Positions 43,390-53,110 are shown, counted from the first letter of the stretch. The stretch: DNA of 64,000 nucleotides from Botrimarina mediterranea (GCF_007753265.1 NZ_CP036349.1:5117363-5181362); one strand, 5' to 3'. Notes: a model not told the origin generated them from the letters alone. Translations and numbers: made by a program.

Positions 43390-44184
43390 ATGATCCGCCA
43401 ACCGATCCGCCGCACGACGCGCGTCGCCCTCTTTGCCGTGGCCGTGGCGGCGCTGGTGGGGGGTTACGCATGGATGTCGCACCGGGCGCACGTCGCCAAC
43501 CCGAAGAACAAGACGCTGCCCAACCTCTCGCAGTTCGTCGAGGGCTGGCAGCGGATGATCAACCACGAGGGGGGCATCGAGTTCTTCGAGGACGTGCGCG
43601 CGTCGGCGTGGCGGCTTGGCCTGGGCGTGGGCGGCGGCGTGCTGTTGGCGTTCGTTGTCGGATTGGCGATGGGGTGCTTCCCTGCCGTCGAGGCCCTCTT
43701 GCTGCCGCCGATCTCGTTCTTCGCCAAGATCCCGCCCACCGCGATGCTCGCGGTCTACTTCGTCTTTTTCGGCGTGACCGGCGTGCAGATCTTCGTCGCG
43801 CTGATCGCGTTCGGCATTTTCCCGACGCTGGCCCAGTCGATCGCTCAAGCGGCGCAGCAGGACGTCGATGAGCACACGATCAACAAGTCGTACACGCTCG
43901 GCGCGTCGCACTTCGAAGTGGTCTGGGAAGTGGTGCTGCGGCAGATCCTGCCAAGGATCATCGAGAACGCCCGGCTCTCGGTCGGCCCGGCGATGGTCTT
44001 CCTGATCGCGGCGGAGTTCGCGCTGGCGGATGTCGGCTTCGGCTACACGCTGCGGATGCAGTCGCGGCTGCAGAACATGAACGTCGTCTACACCTATCTG
44101 GCGATCCTGGCGGTCGCGGGGCTGGTGATCGACGGGGTGCTGATTCGGCTGAGGCGTTGGCTCTGTCCGTGGTTCAGGGCTTAG
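43390..44184 (+). CDS. ABC transporter permease, NitT/TauT (BPD_transp_1) type
   Basis: 264 residues with about six or seven membrane helices (first at VALFAVAVAALVGGYAW). The EAA loop that docks the ATPase is visible as KSYTLGASHFEVVWEVVLRQ with ILPRIIENARL, and VGPAMVFLIAAEFALADVGF follows, as in SsuC/TauC permeases. It should form a homodimer that needs an ATPase of the SsuB/TauB type. None lies in the window near it: the next gene is convergent. A family A palindrome follows the stop, so an unlinked or shared ATPase is implied. Confidence 0.9.
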   Translation: MIRQPIRRTTRVALFAVAVAALVGGYAWMSHRAHVANPKNKTLPNLSQFVEGWQRMINHEGGIEFFEDVRASAWRLGLGVGGGVLLAFVVGLAMGCFPAVEALLLPPISFFAKIPPTAMLAVYFVFFGVTGVQIFVALIAFGIFPTLAQSIAQAAQQDVDEHTINKSYTLGASHFEVVWEVVLRQILPRIIENARLSVGPAMVFLIAAEFALADVGFGYTLRMQSRLQNMNVVYTYLAILAVAGLVIDGVLIRLRRWLCPWFRA

Positions 44185-44196
44185 GGAATTACAACT

Positions 44197-44281
44197 GTAG
44201 GAGGCGTCTCCCGACGCCGATTACGTTGTCCTAGCCGAATCGGCATGGTGCGCGTAATCGGCGTCTGGAGACGCCTCCTAC
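44197..44281. repeat. Palindrome family A between convergent genes
   Basis: GTAGGAGGCGTCTCCCGACG and GCGTCTGGAGACGCCTCCTA arms, filling most of the gap to the HlyD gene stop at 44291. Confidence 0.9.
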
Positions 44282-44290
44282 AAAGTAGCC

Positions 44291-45493
44291 CTACAACTCT
44301 CTCACCCGCACGCCGTCCGATACGCGGTCACTCGGGTGGATGACCACGGTGTCCCCCTCGGTGATCCCTTCGGTGATCTCGCAGAGGGTGTCGTTGCGGC
44401 GTCCGACGGTGACGGGCGTGAGTTTCGCGACGCCCTCCACGACCTTGAAGGCTGACCAGCGGTCGCCTTGACGGAACAGCGCGCTCGCGGGGACGGTGAC
44501 GACGTCCTTCGCTTCGTCCGTGACTATGCGGGCTTCGACGCGGAAGCCGTCGCCCAGGTCGCGGCGCTGGTCGGGTGGGTCCACTAGGTCGATGATCGCG
44601 TTGACGCGTTGCTCTTCGACACCGAGCGACGAGACCTTGGTGAAGCCCGCCGGCTCGATCAGCCGCACGCGGCCTTCGAGCGGCCTGGCGCCTCCCCATC
44701 GTTCGAGGATCACCCGGTCGCCGGGCTGGATCGCCACCGCGTCACTCGACAACACATCAACCTCGACCTCCAGGTCCGAGGGCGCGCCGAGTTCGAGCAG
44801 CGGGGTGCCTGCCGTCACAACGGCGGAGCTTTCTTGGAAGACGCGTAAGACGCGCCCGTCGATCGGTGACCGGATAGGGAAGGCCCATTCTTCGACCTCG
44901 GACGGGCCGTTCTGTTGCGAGCGGATCAGCGCCGCCTTGGCTTGATCGAGCTCGAACTCGGCGATCTCCCGGGCGTACTGCGCGACACGGATCCCCTCGG
45001 CAGCCATCTTGTGACGCGTCTCGGCCGTCTCGAGCTCGCTCTGCGTCAGGCCGCCTCCGGAAGCGGCCTGACGGACTCGCATCATCTCCGACTCGGCGTT
45101 GTCGGCCTCGATCATCGCGCGTTCGATCTCGATCGCCGTCTTCGCCAGCAGCGCCTGCGCCGCGTGGACACGGGCCTCGGTCTGAGCGAGCGTCCGCGCG
45201 TCAAGCAACTCGGGGTCGCGCGGCTCGAGCACGGTGAGCACCGTCTTATCCGCTTCGACCGTGTCGCCGGGATCGAGGTCGATCCGCAAGAGCCGCCCCG
45301 ACAGCGGCGCCGAGACGACGTACTTGTCCTTGATGCGTGTCTTGCCGTCCTCATCGACGGTGACGAGCACCGTGTCCCGTTTCGCCTGCGCCATCTCGAC
45401 CGGCGTCGGCTCGGGCCAAAACGCGAGCACGAGACCCGCGACGACGAGCCCGCCGATGGTGAGGAAGAACGCTTTACCGAGCCAATTTTGCAT
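44291..45493 (-). CDS. HlyD/MFP-type periplasmic adaptor of an ABC exporter
   Basis: 400 residues from the ATG at 45493, chosen because a membrane anchor (AFFLTIGGLVVAGLVLAFW) follows; the upstream frame crosses a repeat. After the anchor, VVSAPLSGRLLRIDLDPGDT is the first half of a lipoyl-like domain; a coiled-coil hairpin (about 110-205) follows; FPIRSPIDGRVLRVFQESSA is the second lipoyl half; beta-barrel and membrane-proximal domains complete it. Such adaptors link an inner-membrane pump with an outer-membrane channel. With the permease and ATPase upstream on the same strand it makes a DevBCA/MacAB-like exporter. Confidence 0.9.
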   Translation of the reverse strand: MQNWLGKAFFLTIGGLVVAGLVLAFWPEPTPVEMAQAKRDTVLVTVDEDGKTRIKDKYVVSAPLSGRLLRIDLDPGDTVEADKTVLTVLEPRDPELLDARTLAQTEARVHAAQALLAKTAIEIERAMIEADNAESEMMRVRQAASGGGLTQSELETAETRHKMAAEGIRVAQYAREIAEFELDQAKAALIRSQQNGPSEVEEWAFPIRSPIDGRVLRVFQESSAVVTAGTPLLELGAPSDLEVEVDVLSSDAVAIQPGDRVILERWGGARPLEGRVRLIEPAGFTKVSSLGVEEQRVNAIIDLVDPPDQRRDLGDGFRVEARIVTDEAKDVVTVPASALFRQGDRWSAFKVVEGVAKLTPVTVGRRNDTLCEITEGITEGDTVVIHPSDRVSDGVRVREL

Positions 45494-45500
45494 TTTGTAA

Positions 45501-45722
45501 CCGCCAAGACGCCAGGAGCGCCAAGGATCGCCAGGAATCTTATGGACGCATTGAAGGCCCTTTATGCCTGTTGTTCTTTCGCTACAAGGGTAAGAAGAGA
45601 AGAACACTACTCACCGCTAATCAGCACTAATGATTTCATCTCATTCGCCTTAATTAGCGGCAATAAGTGTTCCTGCTTCTTCCATCCTGGCGATCCTTGG
45701 CGCTCTTGGCGTCTTGGCGGTT
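45501..45722. repeat. Inverted repeat with 36-base arms inside the exporter operon
   Basis: Arms at 45501-45537 (CCGCCAAGACGCCAGGAGCG start) and 45685-45720 are near-perfect complements about 150 bases apart, with an A/T-richer loop. The element fills the gap between the permease stop and the adaptor start. Confidence 0.85.
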
Positions 45723-45728
45723 CATCTT

Positions 45729-48095
45729 TTAGTCACGTGATTTAAGGACAGCGATAAGGTCGAGGTGGTCGAGGCTGCGTCGCACCAGGAGGCCGGAGAC
45801 AGTTGAGGCGGCGAGGACCACCGAGGTTGCTACTCCGTAGGTTGATCGCTCCACCACCAGTGGGAAGCGGAACACCTCTTGGTCCACCATTGACGTCAGC
45901 CCCCAAGCGAAGCCGTAGCCCATCAGCCAGCCGAACGGCAGCGCCACAAGCGTCAAGAGGCCGAGCTCGCCCAAGAGGATCGTCGAGATCTCGCCGCGGG
46001 TGAAGCCCACCACGCGCAGCGTCGCCAGCTCGCGCGAGCGCTCGCTGAGGGCGATCCGGGCGCTGTTGTAGACAACGCCGACCGCGATCACGCAGGCGAA
46101 GAAGAGGTTGATCTTCTTCATGGTACCGAGGTTCTTCGCCATCGTGTCTTGAAAACTCTCCAAGGCGTTGCGTTTGACGGTAACGCTCGCCACCTTCGGG
46201 ATCTCTTTGAGCTCTCGGAAGGTTTGCGATTCGTAGAGCGAGTCGGTCTGCAGGTAAGCCGCGTTGACGCGCGGCCCCTCGCCCATGAAGCGGTTGAGGT
46301 TGTCGAGCGTCGTGTAGGCGTTGAGTCCTTGGAGGTCGTCGATCAGCGAGACCACAGGCAGGTCGGCGTCGGGGCGTTTGCCTTCGAGCGTCTCGACCCG
46401 CACCGAGTCGCCGGGCTCGACGTCGAGCAGGGCCGCTAGTTTCCGCGATAGCATCAGCCCGCCACGCGGTGGTGCATAGACTGCGCCCGAGCTGTCTACC
46501 AGCCGCATCAGCTGGCCCTCTTCCGAGAGGCCCGACAGGGCCACGCGGCGTTGCCGTTGCCCGTTATGCAGCCGGGACGGCACGGTGCGTAGCGGTTCGG
46601 CGCGGAGCACGCCGGGGACGTTGCGGAACTCGTGCAGGATGTCGGGCGAGTCGGGCTCGATGGTCGCCGCCATCATATCGAACGCCTGCACGCGGAAGAA
46701 TTGCTGCTCCATCGTGAAGTCGATCGCGTCTTGGACGAACTGCCCAACGACGATGATCGCCACACTCAAAGCAATGGCGAAGATCGAGATCACGCTCCGC
46801 ATCGGGCGGCGTTCGAGCTGGCGGATGATCATCCGGGCGACGTTCGGCACGTACCGACCGAAGCCGATGCGTTCAAAGAACGTCGGCTTGAAGGACGCCG
46901 GCGGCTCGGGCCGCATCGCCTCGGCCGGGGCGACCCGCACGGCGCGCCAGATTGAGCCGATCGCGCCGAGCGTCGCCGCGCCGCCGGCCGCGGTGATGGC
47001 CGTGGCGATCACCGACGGCTTGATGACGATGATCAGCTCGGGGTACTGGTACACCTGCGCGATCATCTGCGTGAACACCCGCGCAAGGTACGCGCCGCCG
47101 GGGATGCCGATCGCGGCGCCGAGCAGGATGATCATCAGCACCAGCTTCAAGAAGTGCCAGCCGATCTGCACGTTCGAGTAGCCGAACGCCTTCAGCGCGG
47201 CGATCTGCTCGCGCTGCAGCGCGAGCACGCGGCTGAGCACGACGTTGAGGAGGAACGCGGCGACCGACAGGAAGATGGTCGGCGCCACGGTGCCGTGGAC
47301 CTTGAGACCGTCGATGTCGCTGGTGAGCAAGAGGTGAGAGAGTTGGTCCTTGCGGCCGTACGCCCCGACGCCGCCGTAGGGCGCCAGCAGATTATCGACT
47401 TGGAAGATGACCTGTTCGAGATTGGCGTCGCGGGCTAAGCCGATCGACAAGTCATTGAAGGCGCCCTCCATGTTGAAGGCCATTTCGAGCGCCTCCTCCT
47501 GCATCCAGAAGACGCCAAAGCGCTTCGCGTCGGGCACGAGGTCTCCCGGCTTCACCATGAAGACGTACTCGGGCGACAGCACCACGCCGACGATGCGGAG
47601 CGTCTTCTTGCGGCCGTTGAGGATCGCCGTGACCGAATCGCCGACACGGAGGTTGTTGGCGTCGACAAATTTCTCGCTGGCGAGCACCTCGTCGTCACGC
47701 CCCGGAGCGAGCAACCGGCCGCGGCGCAAATAGATGCGATTCAGTGAAGGCTCGCGTCCCTCGGGTAGCGAGATCAACGTTCCGACAGCGGGTTCGTCGA
47801 GCCCCGGCACATCGAGGTTGACCCCCTCAACAAGGCGGGTTTCGACCCGCGTGACGCCCGGCAGGTCGGCGAGGCGCGTCCTCAATGAGTTCGGCGCTCG
47901 CTTCGCTTTGCCAAAGACATCCGCGAAATTGTGACGCTCATAGAACCGGTCACGCGTGGTCTCGAGCGACGCCAGCAGAGTGCGAGACTCGATCCAGGTG
48001 GCGATCCCCGCCGACACCACCAGCGCAATCATGATCGCCTGCCCGAGCATCCCGCGCAGGTCGCGTAGCAGCTTTCTATCGAGCGCGGAGATCAT
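45729..48095 (-). CDS. FtsX-type ABC transporter permease
   Basis: 788 residues from the ATG at 48095 (an upstream in-frame ATG lies in repeat sequence). The layout is an N-terminal membrane helix (AIMIALVVSAGIATWIES), a large periplasmic domain, three helices with the FtsX signature (LQREQIAALKAFGYSNVQIG), a second periplasmic domain starting after IIVVGQFVQDAI, and three final helices with the matching motif SERSRELATLRVVGFTRGEI. This duplicated FtsX form (DUF214-like) is found in macrolide/lipid exporters and lipoprotein-release-like systems. Together with 48317-49066 and 44291-45493 it forms one export system; the substrate is unknown. Confidence 0.92.
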   Translation of the reverse strand: MISALDRKLLRDLRGMLGQAIMIALVVSAGIATWIESRTLLASLETTRDRFYERHNFADVFGKAKRAPNSLRTRLADLPGVTRVETRLVEGVNLDVPGLDEPAVGTLISLPEGREPSLNRIYLRRGRLLAPGRDDEVLASEKFVDANNLRVGDSVTAILNGRKKTLRIVGVVLSPEYVFMVKPGDLVPDAKRFGVFWMQEEALEMAFNMEGAFNDLSIGLARDANLEQVIFQVDNLLAPYGGVGAYGRKDQLSHLLLTSDIDGLKVHGTVAPTIFLSVAAFLLNVVLSRVLALQREQIAALKAFGYSNVQIGWHFLKLVLMIILLGAAIGIPGGAYLARVFTQMIAQVYQYPELIIVIKPSVIATAITAAGGAATLGAIGSIWRAVRVAPAEAMRPEPPASFKPTFFERIGFGRYVPNVARMIIRQLERRPMRSVISIFAIALSVAIIVVGQFVQDAIDFTMEQQFFRVQAFDMMAATIEPDSPDILHEFRNVPGVLRAEPLRTVPSRLHNGQRQRRVALSGLSEEGQLMRLVDSSGAVYAPPRGGLMLSRKLAALLDVEPGDSVRVETLEGKRPDADLPVVSLIDDLQGLNAYTTLDNLNRFMGEGPRVNAAYLQTDSLYESQTFRELKEIPKVASVTVKRNALESFQDTMAKNLGTMKKINLFFACVIAVGVVYNSARIALSERSRELATLRVVGFTRGEISTILLGELGLLTLVALPFGWLMGYGFAWGLTSMVDQEVFRFPLVVERSTYGVATSVVLAASTVSGLLVRRSLDHLDLIAVLKSRD

Positions 48096-48190
48096 TTTGT
48101 GCACCACGAAGGCACGAAGGGGCACTAAGAAGAATGGGACGCGGATGCACGCAGATTTAATGGATGGAAAGAGATCAGGATCAGATAGCC

Positions 48191-48260
48191 GTAGGGTGGG
48201 TCGCGACCCACCAGCAGCGGAGCTTGTTTAGGGTTCTTGGTGGGTCATGACCTACCCTAC
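48191..48260. repeat. Inverted repeat GTAGGGTGGGTCGCGACCCA type within an outer palindrome
   Basis: GTAGGGTGGGTCGCGACCCA and TGGGTCATGACCTACCCTAC form the inner element. Outer arms CACCACGAAGGCACGAAGG (48102-48120) and its diverged mirror near 48282-48304 flank it. The same GTAGGGTGGGTCG end is at the window's right edge. Confidence 0.8.
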
Positions 48261-48316
48261 ATCTGTCTGTATGCTTCCTTTGTTCCTTCGTTACTTTGTG
48301 GTTCAAAAAAGCAGAA

Positions 48317-49066
48317 CTACCACTCAAGCTCGCTGGCGGCGATCTTTGTTGCGTTGTGTTCTTCGCCGGCGATGCGGCCGTCGCTGATGTGGATGACGCG
48401 GTCGGCCATCTTGGCGATCACGGCGTTGTGGGTGATGACGGCGGTCGTGGCGCCGAGTTCGGCGTTGACGCGCTGGATCGCGTCGAGCACGAGGACGCCC
48501 GTATGAACGTCGAGCGCGCCGGTGGGTTCGTCGCAGAGGAGCACGTCGGGGCGTTTCGCTACGGCGCGGGCGATCGCCACGCGTTGCTGTTCGCCGCCCG
48601 ACATCTGTGACGGGAAGTGATTCATCCGATCATCGAGGTCCACCAGCTTCAGAGCTTCGGTAGGATCGAGGGGGTTGGGGGAGATCTCGGTGATGAGGGC
48701 GACGTTCTCCCGCGCCGTGAGGCTCGGGATCAGGTTGTAGAATTGGAAGACGAAGCCGACGTGGTCGCGGCGGTAGCGGGTCAGCGCCGTGTCGTTGAAT
48801 GCCGTCAGCTTTTCGCCGCGATAGAAAACATCGCCCGAGGTCGGCGCGTCGAGACCGCCGAGGATGTTGAGTAGCGTGCTCTTGCCACTCCCCGAGGGGC
48901 CGAGGAGGACGACGAACTCGCCCGGCCAGAGGTCGAGATCGACGCCGTTGAGTGCGTGGACTTCGATCTCGCCCATCTTGTAGGTCTTTATGACCGACCG
49001 GGCCGAGAAGACGGCCTGCTTCACGTCGCTGTCGGGCGCCTTGTCAGCGGGATTGCGAGCTGCCAT
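48317..49066 (-). CDS. ABC transporter ATP-binding protein (MacB/LolD type)
   Basis: 249 residues. Walker A is [18 protein letters not shown], the Q-loop region [18 protein letters not shown], the ABC signature [14 protein letters not shown], Walker [14 protein letters not shown] and the switch His in [12 protein letters not shown]. The sequence family LolD/MacB-like powers FtsX-type permeases rather than import permeases, so it belongs with the gene at 45729-48095 and should not be taken as the missing ATPase of the NitT-type permease. It is the first gene of the export operon. Confidence 0.95.
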   Translation of the reverse strand: MAARNPADKAPDSDVKQAVFSARSVIKTYKMGEIEVHALNGVDLDLWPGEFVVLLGPSGSGKSTLLNILGGLDAPTSGDVFYRGEKLTAFNDTALTRYRRDHVGFVFQFYNLIPSLTARENVALITEISPNPLDPTEALKLVDLDDRMNHFPSQMSGGEQQRVAIARAVAKRPDVLLCDEPTGALDVHTGVLVLDAIQRVNAELGATTAVITHNAVIAKMADRVIHISDGRIAGEEHNATKIAASELEW

Positions 49067-49184
49067 GCGCTGCTAGAGCGGGGACGTTGGGGCCGGGGAG
49101 GTCGCTGTAGTATAACGGCGTGGGGGTGCGTCGGAACGACACGGCTCACAGCCCCCCGTCCCTAGCCCCTAGCCCCTCCCCAAC

Positions 49185-49484
49185 ATGCACCTCGGCGACT
49201 TCCAGCAGCTCATCCGCGACATGTACCACGAGAAGGACGTCGCCCGGGGCGTCGATGGGACGTTCATGTGGCTGATGGAAGAGGTCGGTGAGCTAGCAGC
49301 GGCTCTCCGAGAAGGCACGCTCGAAGAGCAGAAGGGCGAGTTCGCCGACGTCCTGGCGTGGCTCACCACGATCGCCAACGTCGCCGGTGTTGATCTCACC
49401 GAGGCGATCCAAGCGAAGTACGGCAGCGGGTGCCCCGGGTGCGGGCGCATGGCTTGCGTTTGCGCGGATTCAGAGAAGCCGTAG
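49185..49484 (+). CDS. MazG-like nucleotide pyrophosphohydrolase with C-terminal cysteine motif
   Basis: 99 residues. The helical core FMWLMEEVGELAAALREGTL with EEQKGEFADVLAWLTTIANV contains the MazG ExxE...ExxD metal-binding pattern (EEVGE, EFADVLAW). MazG-like enzymes hydrolyse non-canonical or excess NTPs to NMP and pyrophosphate. The C-terminus adds CPGCGRMACVCAD, four cysteines that could bind a zinc ion, an addition not in the classic MazG. It is alone, divergent from the exporter operon. Confidence 0.87.
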   Translation: MHLGDFQQLIRDMYHEKDVARGVDGTFMWLMEEVGELAAALREGTLEEQKGEFADVLAWLTTIANVAGVDLTEAIQAKYGSGCPGCGRMACVCADSEKP

Positions 49485-49500
49485 CCGGTAGACCTCGGCC

Positions 49501-49588
49501 TGTGGGGGGCGTCTCCCGACGCCGATTACGGTGTCCCGGCCGAACACGGCGCTGTGCGCGAAATCTGGGTCTGGAGACTCCTCCCGCA
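49501..49588. repeat. Palindrome family A, diverged copy
   Basis: GGGGGGCGTCTCCCGACGCC and GGGTCTGGAGACTCCTCCCG arms are less perfect than other copies. Confidence 0.8.
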
Positions 49589-49605
49589 GCCAGGTTTACC
49601 GCCAA

Positions 49606-49640
49606 TAAAAAAGCCCGTGGCTAGCGCGCTAGCCACGGGC
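49606..49640 (-). terminator. Rho-independent terminator of the DUF1559 gene
   Basis: GCCCGTGGCTAGCG and its exact complement (49613-49640) form a 14-base stem, followed on the minus strand by a T run (complement of 49606-49612). Confidence 0.93.
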
Positions 49641-49666
49641 GAATTCTCGTCTGTTATTTTACAACC

Positions 49667-50689
49667 TTACTCTTCGCTCACGACCTCTTCGCCGTTGCGC
49701 GAACCCATCGCCAGGTACACGTCCATGTCGATGTCGTCGGCGAGGCCGCGGACGCTGCCGTCGCCGAACACGAACATCGTGTTGCCCGGGTGGAAGCTGC
49801 CGAACGGCAGGTTGTTGTAACGGACCGACTTCTCCGCTCCCGCGGGGAGCGCGGGGCGGTCCTCTTCGAGGTGCAGCCGATAGTAGCCCACTTGGTCGAG
49901 GTCGGCGTTCGGCGGGATACGGCGGTCGAAGTTCTTCGCCGCGGAGACGGCCGTCTTCTGCTGCGGCCCGCGCGGCGGCCCCGGCGCCGAGGGCGTGTCG
50001 TTGGCGCTGTAGTAGCTGCCGAACGTCCAAGTGCGGAGCTGGTACCAGCGTTCGCCGGCCATCGCCGTTTTGCTGAGCCCGTCGATCGCCTTGCGGAGCG
50101 GCGTCAACGCGTCAACCACCATCAGCCCGTCCGTGTTCACCGGTCCGAAGTCTCCGCTGACGTTCGCCTCGTCGCCGACGCATTGGTCGCCACGGCTGCG
50201 GAGGCACTCGGTAACACCCGAGCGGCTGAAGTAAGACCCGAGCACGCCGGCGTACGACATCACACGGAAATCGTATTTGCGTCCGCGGACCTGCTCGACC
50301 TCTGGGTCGGTGGGGCACGTGTACTGCGAGATCGCCGTGCTGTTGGCGAGCTCGAGCGTCTCGGCGTCTTCGGCGTAATTCGTGTGAATGTCCGCGGAGA
50401 CGGCGGCCTCTTCCATGAACGGCAGGATGTAGACCTGCCAGCCGAGGCCATTGAGCCGTTCGGCGGGAGAGTTCGACGACGCGGGCGGCAAGCCGTTGCG
50501 TGACGACTCGTAGTTCAGACAGGCGAGACCGATCTGCTTGAGGTTGTTCTGGCATTCCGAACGCCGCGCCGCCTCACGCGCCGCTTGCACCGCCGGGAGC
50601 AGCAGCGCAACGAGGATGCCAATGATGGCGACCACCACCAAGAGCTCCACGAGCGTGAAGCCGAACGCCTTTCGATTCGAAGTAGTCAC
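49667..50689 (-). CDS. DUF1559 prepilin-like protein
   Basis: 340 residues from the GTG at 50689, preferred because the leader before [16 protein letters not shown] is then short, as in relatives; an ATG at 50746 would add 19 residues. The type IV prepilin motif is followed by [20 protein letters not shown]. The C-terminal block GSFHPGNTMFVFGDGSVR is the H-X9-DG motif. The middle has CPTDPEVEQVRG, a Cys-containing loop common in the family. Likely a surface or pseudopilus subunit; a paralogue is at 16172-17101. A perfect terminator follows. Confidence 0.93.
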   Translation of the reverse strand: MTTSNRKAFGFTLVELLVVVAIIGILVALLLPAVQAAREAARRSECQNNLKQIGLACLNYESSRNGLPPASSNSPAERLNGLGWQVYILPFMEEAAVSADIHTNYAEDAETLELANSTAISQYTCPTDPEVEQVRGRKYDFRVMSYAGVLGSYFSRSGVTECLRSRGDQCVGDEANVSGDFGPVNTDGLMVVDALTPLRKAIDGLSKTAMAGERWYQLRTWTFGSYYSANDTPSAPGPPRGPQQKTAVSAAKNFDRRIPPNADLDQVGYYRLHLEEDRPALPAGAEKSVRYNNLPFGSFHPGNTMFVFGDGSVRGLADDIDMDVYLAMGSRNGEEVVSEE

Positions 50690-51028
50690 AACAAGCCGTG
50701 CCTCAAAGGAAGAAAGGGCACGCAGTTTCCGGTGAAGAACAGACACACCGGGGCGGCCCCAACGCCTAGACTACAAAGACGACTCGCGGCCTTGGACCCC
50801 GAAGACGCTACTGATTTTGCTAGCTCGTGGAGACGGTGGGATGTCTCACGCAATGCCGCAACGATGCAAAGAGACGTGCTGTTCCGACCGCAAATTCGAG
50901 ACGCGTTCGCGAGACCTTCCTGCGCTGTCCCGGGTTGACGCGGCTTCGCCAGTTCGCGCCACCCCCTCGATAGGTTCCAATCGAAGACCTCTCCGCCATC
51001 CGCAACCCGACTTCCGCCATCTCTCGCC

Positions 51029-53110
51029 GTGCCCAAGTTCCAACTCCAGAGCGACTTTCAGCCCGCCGGCGACCAGCCCGCGGCGATCAAGGCCCTCGTC
51101 GATGGCTTACGATCCGGCAAGCGTGAGCAGTGCCTCATGGGCGTCACCGGCAGCGGCAAGACGTTCACCATGGCGAACGTCATCCAGGAGCTGCAGCGGC
51201 CCGCGCTGGTTCTGTCACACAACAAGACGCTCGCCGCCCAGCTCTACAGCGAGTTCAAGGAGTTTTTTCCCAACAACGCGGTCAGCTACTTCGTCAGCTA
51301 CTACGACTACTACCAGCCCGAGGCCTACATCCCTCAGCGGGACATCTACATCGAGAAGGACGCGTCGATCAATGAAGAGATCGACCGCATGCGGCTGGCG
51401 ACGACCAGCTCGCTGGTGAGCCGGCAGGACGTGATCGTCGTGGCGAGCGTGTCGTGCATTTACGGCTTGGGTTCGCCGGACGACTACAAGGCGATGATGG
51501 TTGGACTTGCGGTCGGCGACATCGTCGATCGCGACGAAGTCTTGGCCAAGCTGATCGACATCCAGTACGACCGCAATGACACCGACCCGGAACGCGCCAA
51601 GTTTCGCGTCCGCGGCGACTCGGTCGAGATCTGGCCCGCCTACGAGGAGTTCGCCTACCGCATCGAGTTCTGGGGGGACGAGGTCGAGAAGCTGTCGATC
51701 ATCAACCCCACCAGCGGCCAGGCGATCGACCACCTCCAGCAGATCTACATCTATCCGGCCAAGCACTTTGTGCTTCCCGAGGAGCGGATCGAAAAGGCGA
51801 TCAATCAGATCAAGCTCGAGCTCTCGGGGCGCCTCGAGTTCTTCAAGAACGAGGGCAAGCTCCTCGAAGCCCAGCGTCTTTCCGCGCGGACGCGCTACGA
51901 CATCGAGATGATGCTCGAAATGGGATATTGCCCGGGCATCGAGAACTACTCGGCGCCGCTGTCGGGCAAGGCGCCGGGCGATCCGCCGAATACGCTCTTT
52001 GACTTCTTTCCCAAGGACTACCTGCTGTTCGTCGATGAAAGCCACGCCACCGTCAGCCAGGTCGGCGCGATGTACAACGGCGACCGCGCGCGGAAGACGA
52101 CGCTCGTCGAACATGGTTTCCGCCTCCCCAGCGCGCTTGACAACCGTCCGCTGAAGTTCGAGGAGTGGCAAGAGCGCGTGGGCCAGTGCGTCTATGTCTC
52201 GGCGACGCCGGCGGACTTCGAGCTGGAGCGTTGCGGCGGCGAAGTAGTCGAGCAGATCGTCCGCCCCACCGGTCTATTGGACCCAATCATTGAACTATCG
52301 CCCGCCCGGGGGCAGGTGCCGCACCTCTTGGAACAGATCAAGGAACGCGCCGCGAAGAGCGAGCGTGTGTTGGTGACGACGCTCACTAAGCGACTCGCTG
52401 AGGACCTGTCGGCCTACCTCACGGAGAAAGGCGTCCTCTGCAAATGGCTGCACTCTGAGCTTGACGCCTTCGAACGCGTCGAACTGTTGCGCGACTTGCG
52501 ACTAGGGAAGTTCGACTGCCTTGTGGGCGTGAACCTGTTGCGGGAAGGCCTTGACCTGCCGGAGGTGTCGATGGTCGCCATCCTTGACGCCGACAAAGAG
52601 GGCTTCCTGCGGAGCGAGACTTCCCTGATGCAAACCATCGGCCGCGCGGCCCGTAACATCAACAGCAAGGTGATTCTTTACGCCGACAAGGTCACCAATA
52701 GCATGCAGAAGGCGATCGACGAGACCGAACGGCGCCGGACGCTGCAACAAGAGTACAACAAGGAGCACGGCATTACGCCTGAGACAATCAAGAAGGCGAT
52801 CCGCCGCGGTATTGAGTCCGACGCTGCCGCCCATCAGCGCGCGAACGCCGCCGTGGGCCGCGACGACGAAACGCAGTACGTCACCGAGGAGTACATCAAC
52901 GAGCTTGAAAAGGAGATGTACGACGCGGCCGACCAGATGGAGTTCGAACGCGCCGCGATCCTCCGCGACCGGATTGAGAAGATGCGTGAGTCGATCGGCC
53001 AGAGCATCAAGAGCGTCGAGGCGGGCATCAAGAGCGCCGGCAAAAACCGCAAAGGAAAACGCGGAGGTACGAAGAAGGCGAAGGTGCCACGGCCGAAGAA
53101 GGGCGTCTAG
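51029..53110 (+). CDS. uvrB: UvrABC system protein B (excinuclease subunit)
   Basis: 693 residues from a GTG at 51029, slightly longer than the usual 670 owing to a Lys-rich tail. It is the helicase-like damage-verification subunit of nucleotide excision repair, acting with UvrA and UvrC in the cytoplasm. Walker [16 protein letters not shown], the beta-hairpin region [15 protein letters not shown], Walker B/helicase motif [10 protein letters not shown], motif [20 protein letters not shown] and [15 protein letters not shown] are all intact. The C-terminal UVR motif ([20 protein letters not shown]) binds UvrC. No operon partner. Confidence 0.97.
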   Translation: MPKFQLQSDFQPAGDQPAAIKALVDGLRSGKREQCLMGVTGSGKTFTMANVIQELQRPALVLSHNKTLAAQLYSEFKEFFPNNAVSYFVSYYDYYQPEAYIPQRDIYIEKDASINEEIDRMRLATTSSLVSRQDVIVVASVSCIYGLGSPDDYKAMMVGLAVGDIVDRDEVLAKLIDIQYDRNDTDPERAKFRVRGDSVEIWPAYEEFAYRIEFWGDEVEKLSIINPTSGQAIDHLQQIYIYPAKHFVLPEERIEKAINQIKLELSGRLEFFKNEGKLLEAQRLSARTRYDIEMMLEMGYCPGIENYSAPLSGKAPGDPPNTLFDFFPKDYLLFVDESHATVSQVGAMYNGDRARKTTLVEHGFRLPSALDNRPLKFEEWQERVGQCVYVSATPADFELERCGGEVVEQIVRPTGLLDPIIELSPARGQVPHLLEQIKERAAKSERVLVTTLTKRLAEDLSAYLTEKGVLCKWLHSELDAFERVELLRDLRLGKFDCLVGVNLLREGLDLPEVSMVAILDADKEGFLRSETSLMQTIGRAARNINSKVILYADKVTNSMQKAIDETERRRTLQQEYNKEHGITPETIKKAIRRGIESDAAAHQRANAAVGRDDETQYVTEEYINELEKEMYDAADQMEFERAAILRDRIEKMRESIGQSIKSVEAGIKSAGKNRKGKRGGTKKAKVPRPKKGV

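Noticed and set aside
48317-49066. ATPase as partner of the NitT/TauT permease
   Set aside because: It has MacB/LolD-type sequence, is on the other strand and heads the exporter operon with an FtsX-type permease.
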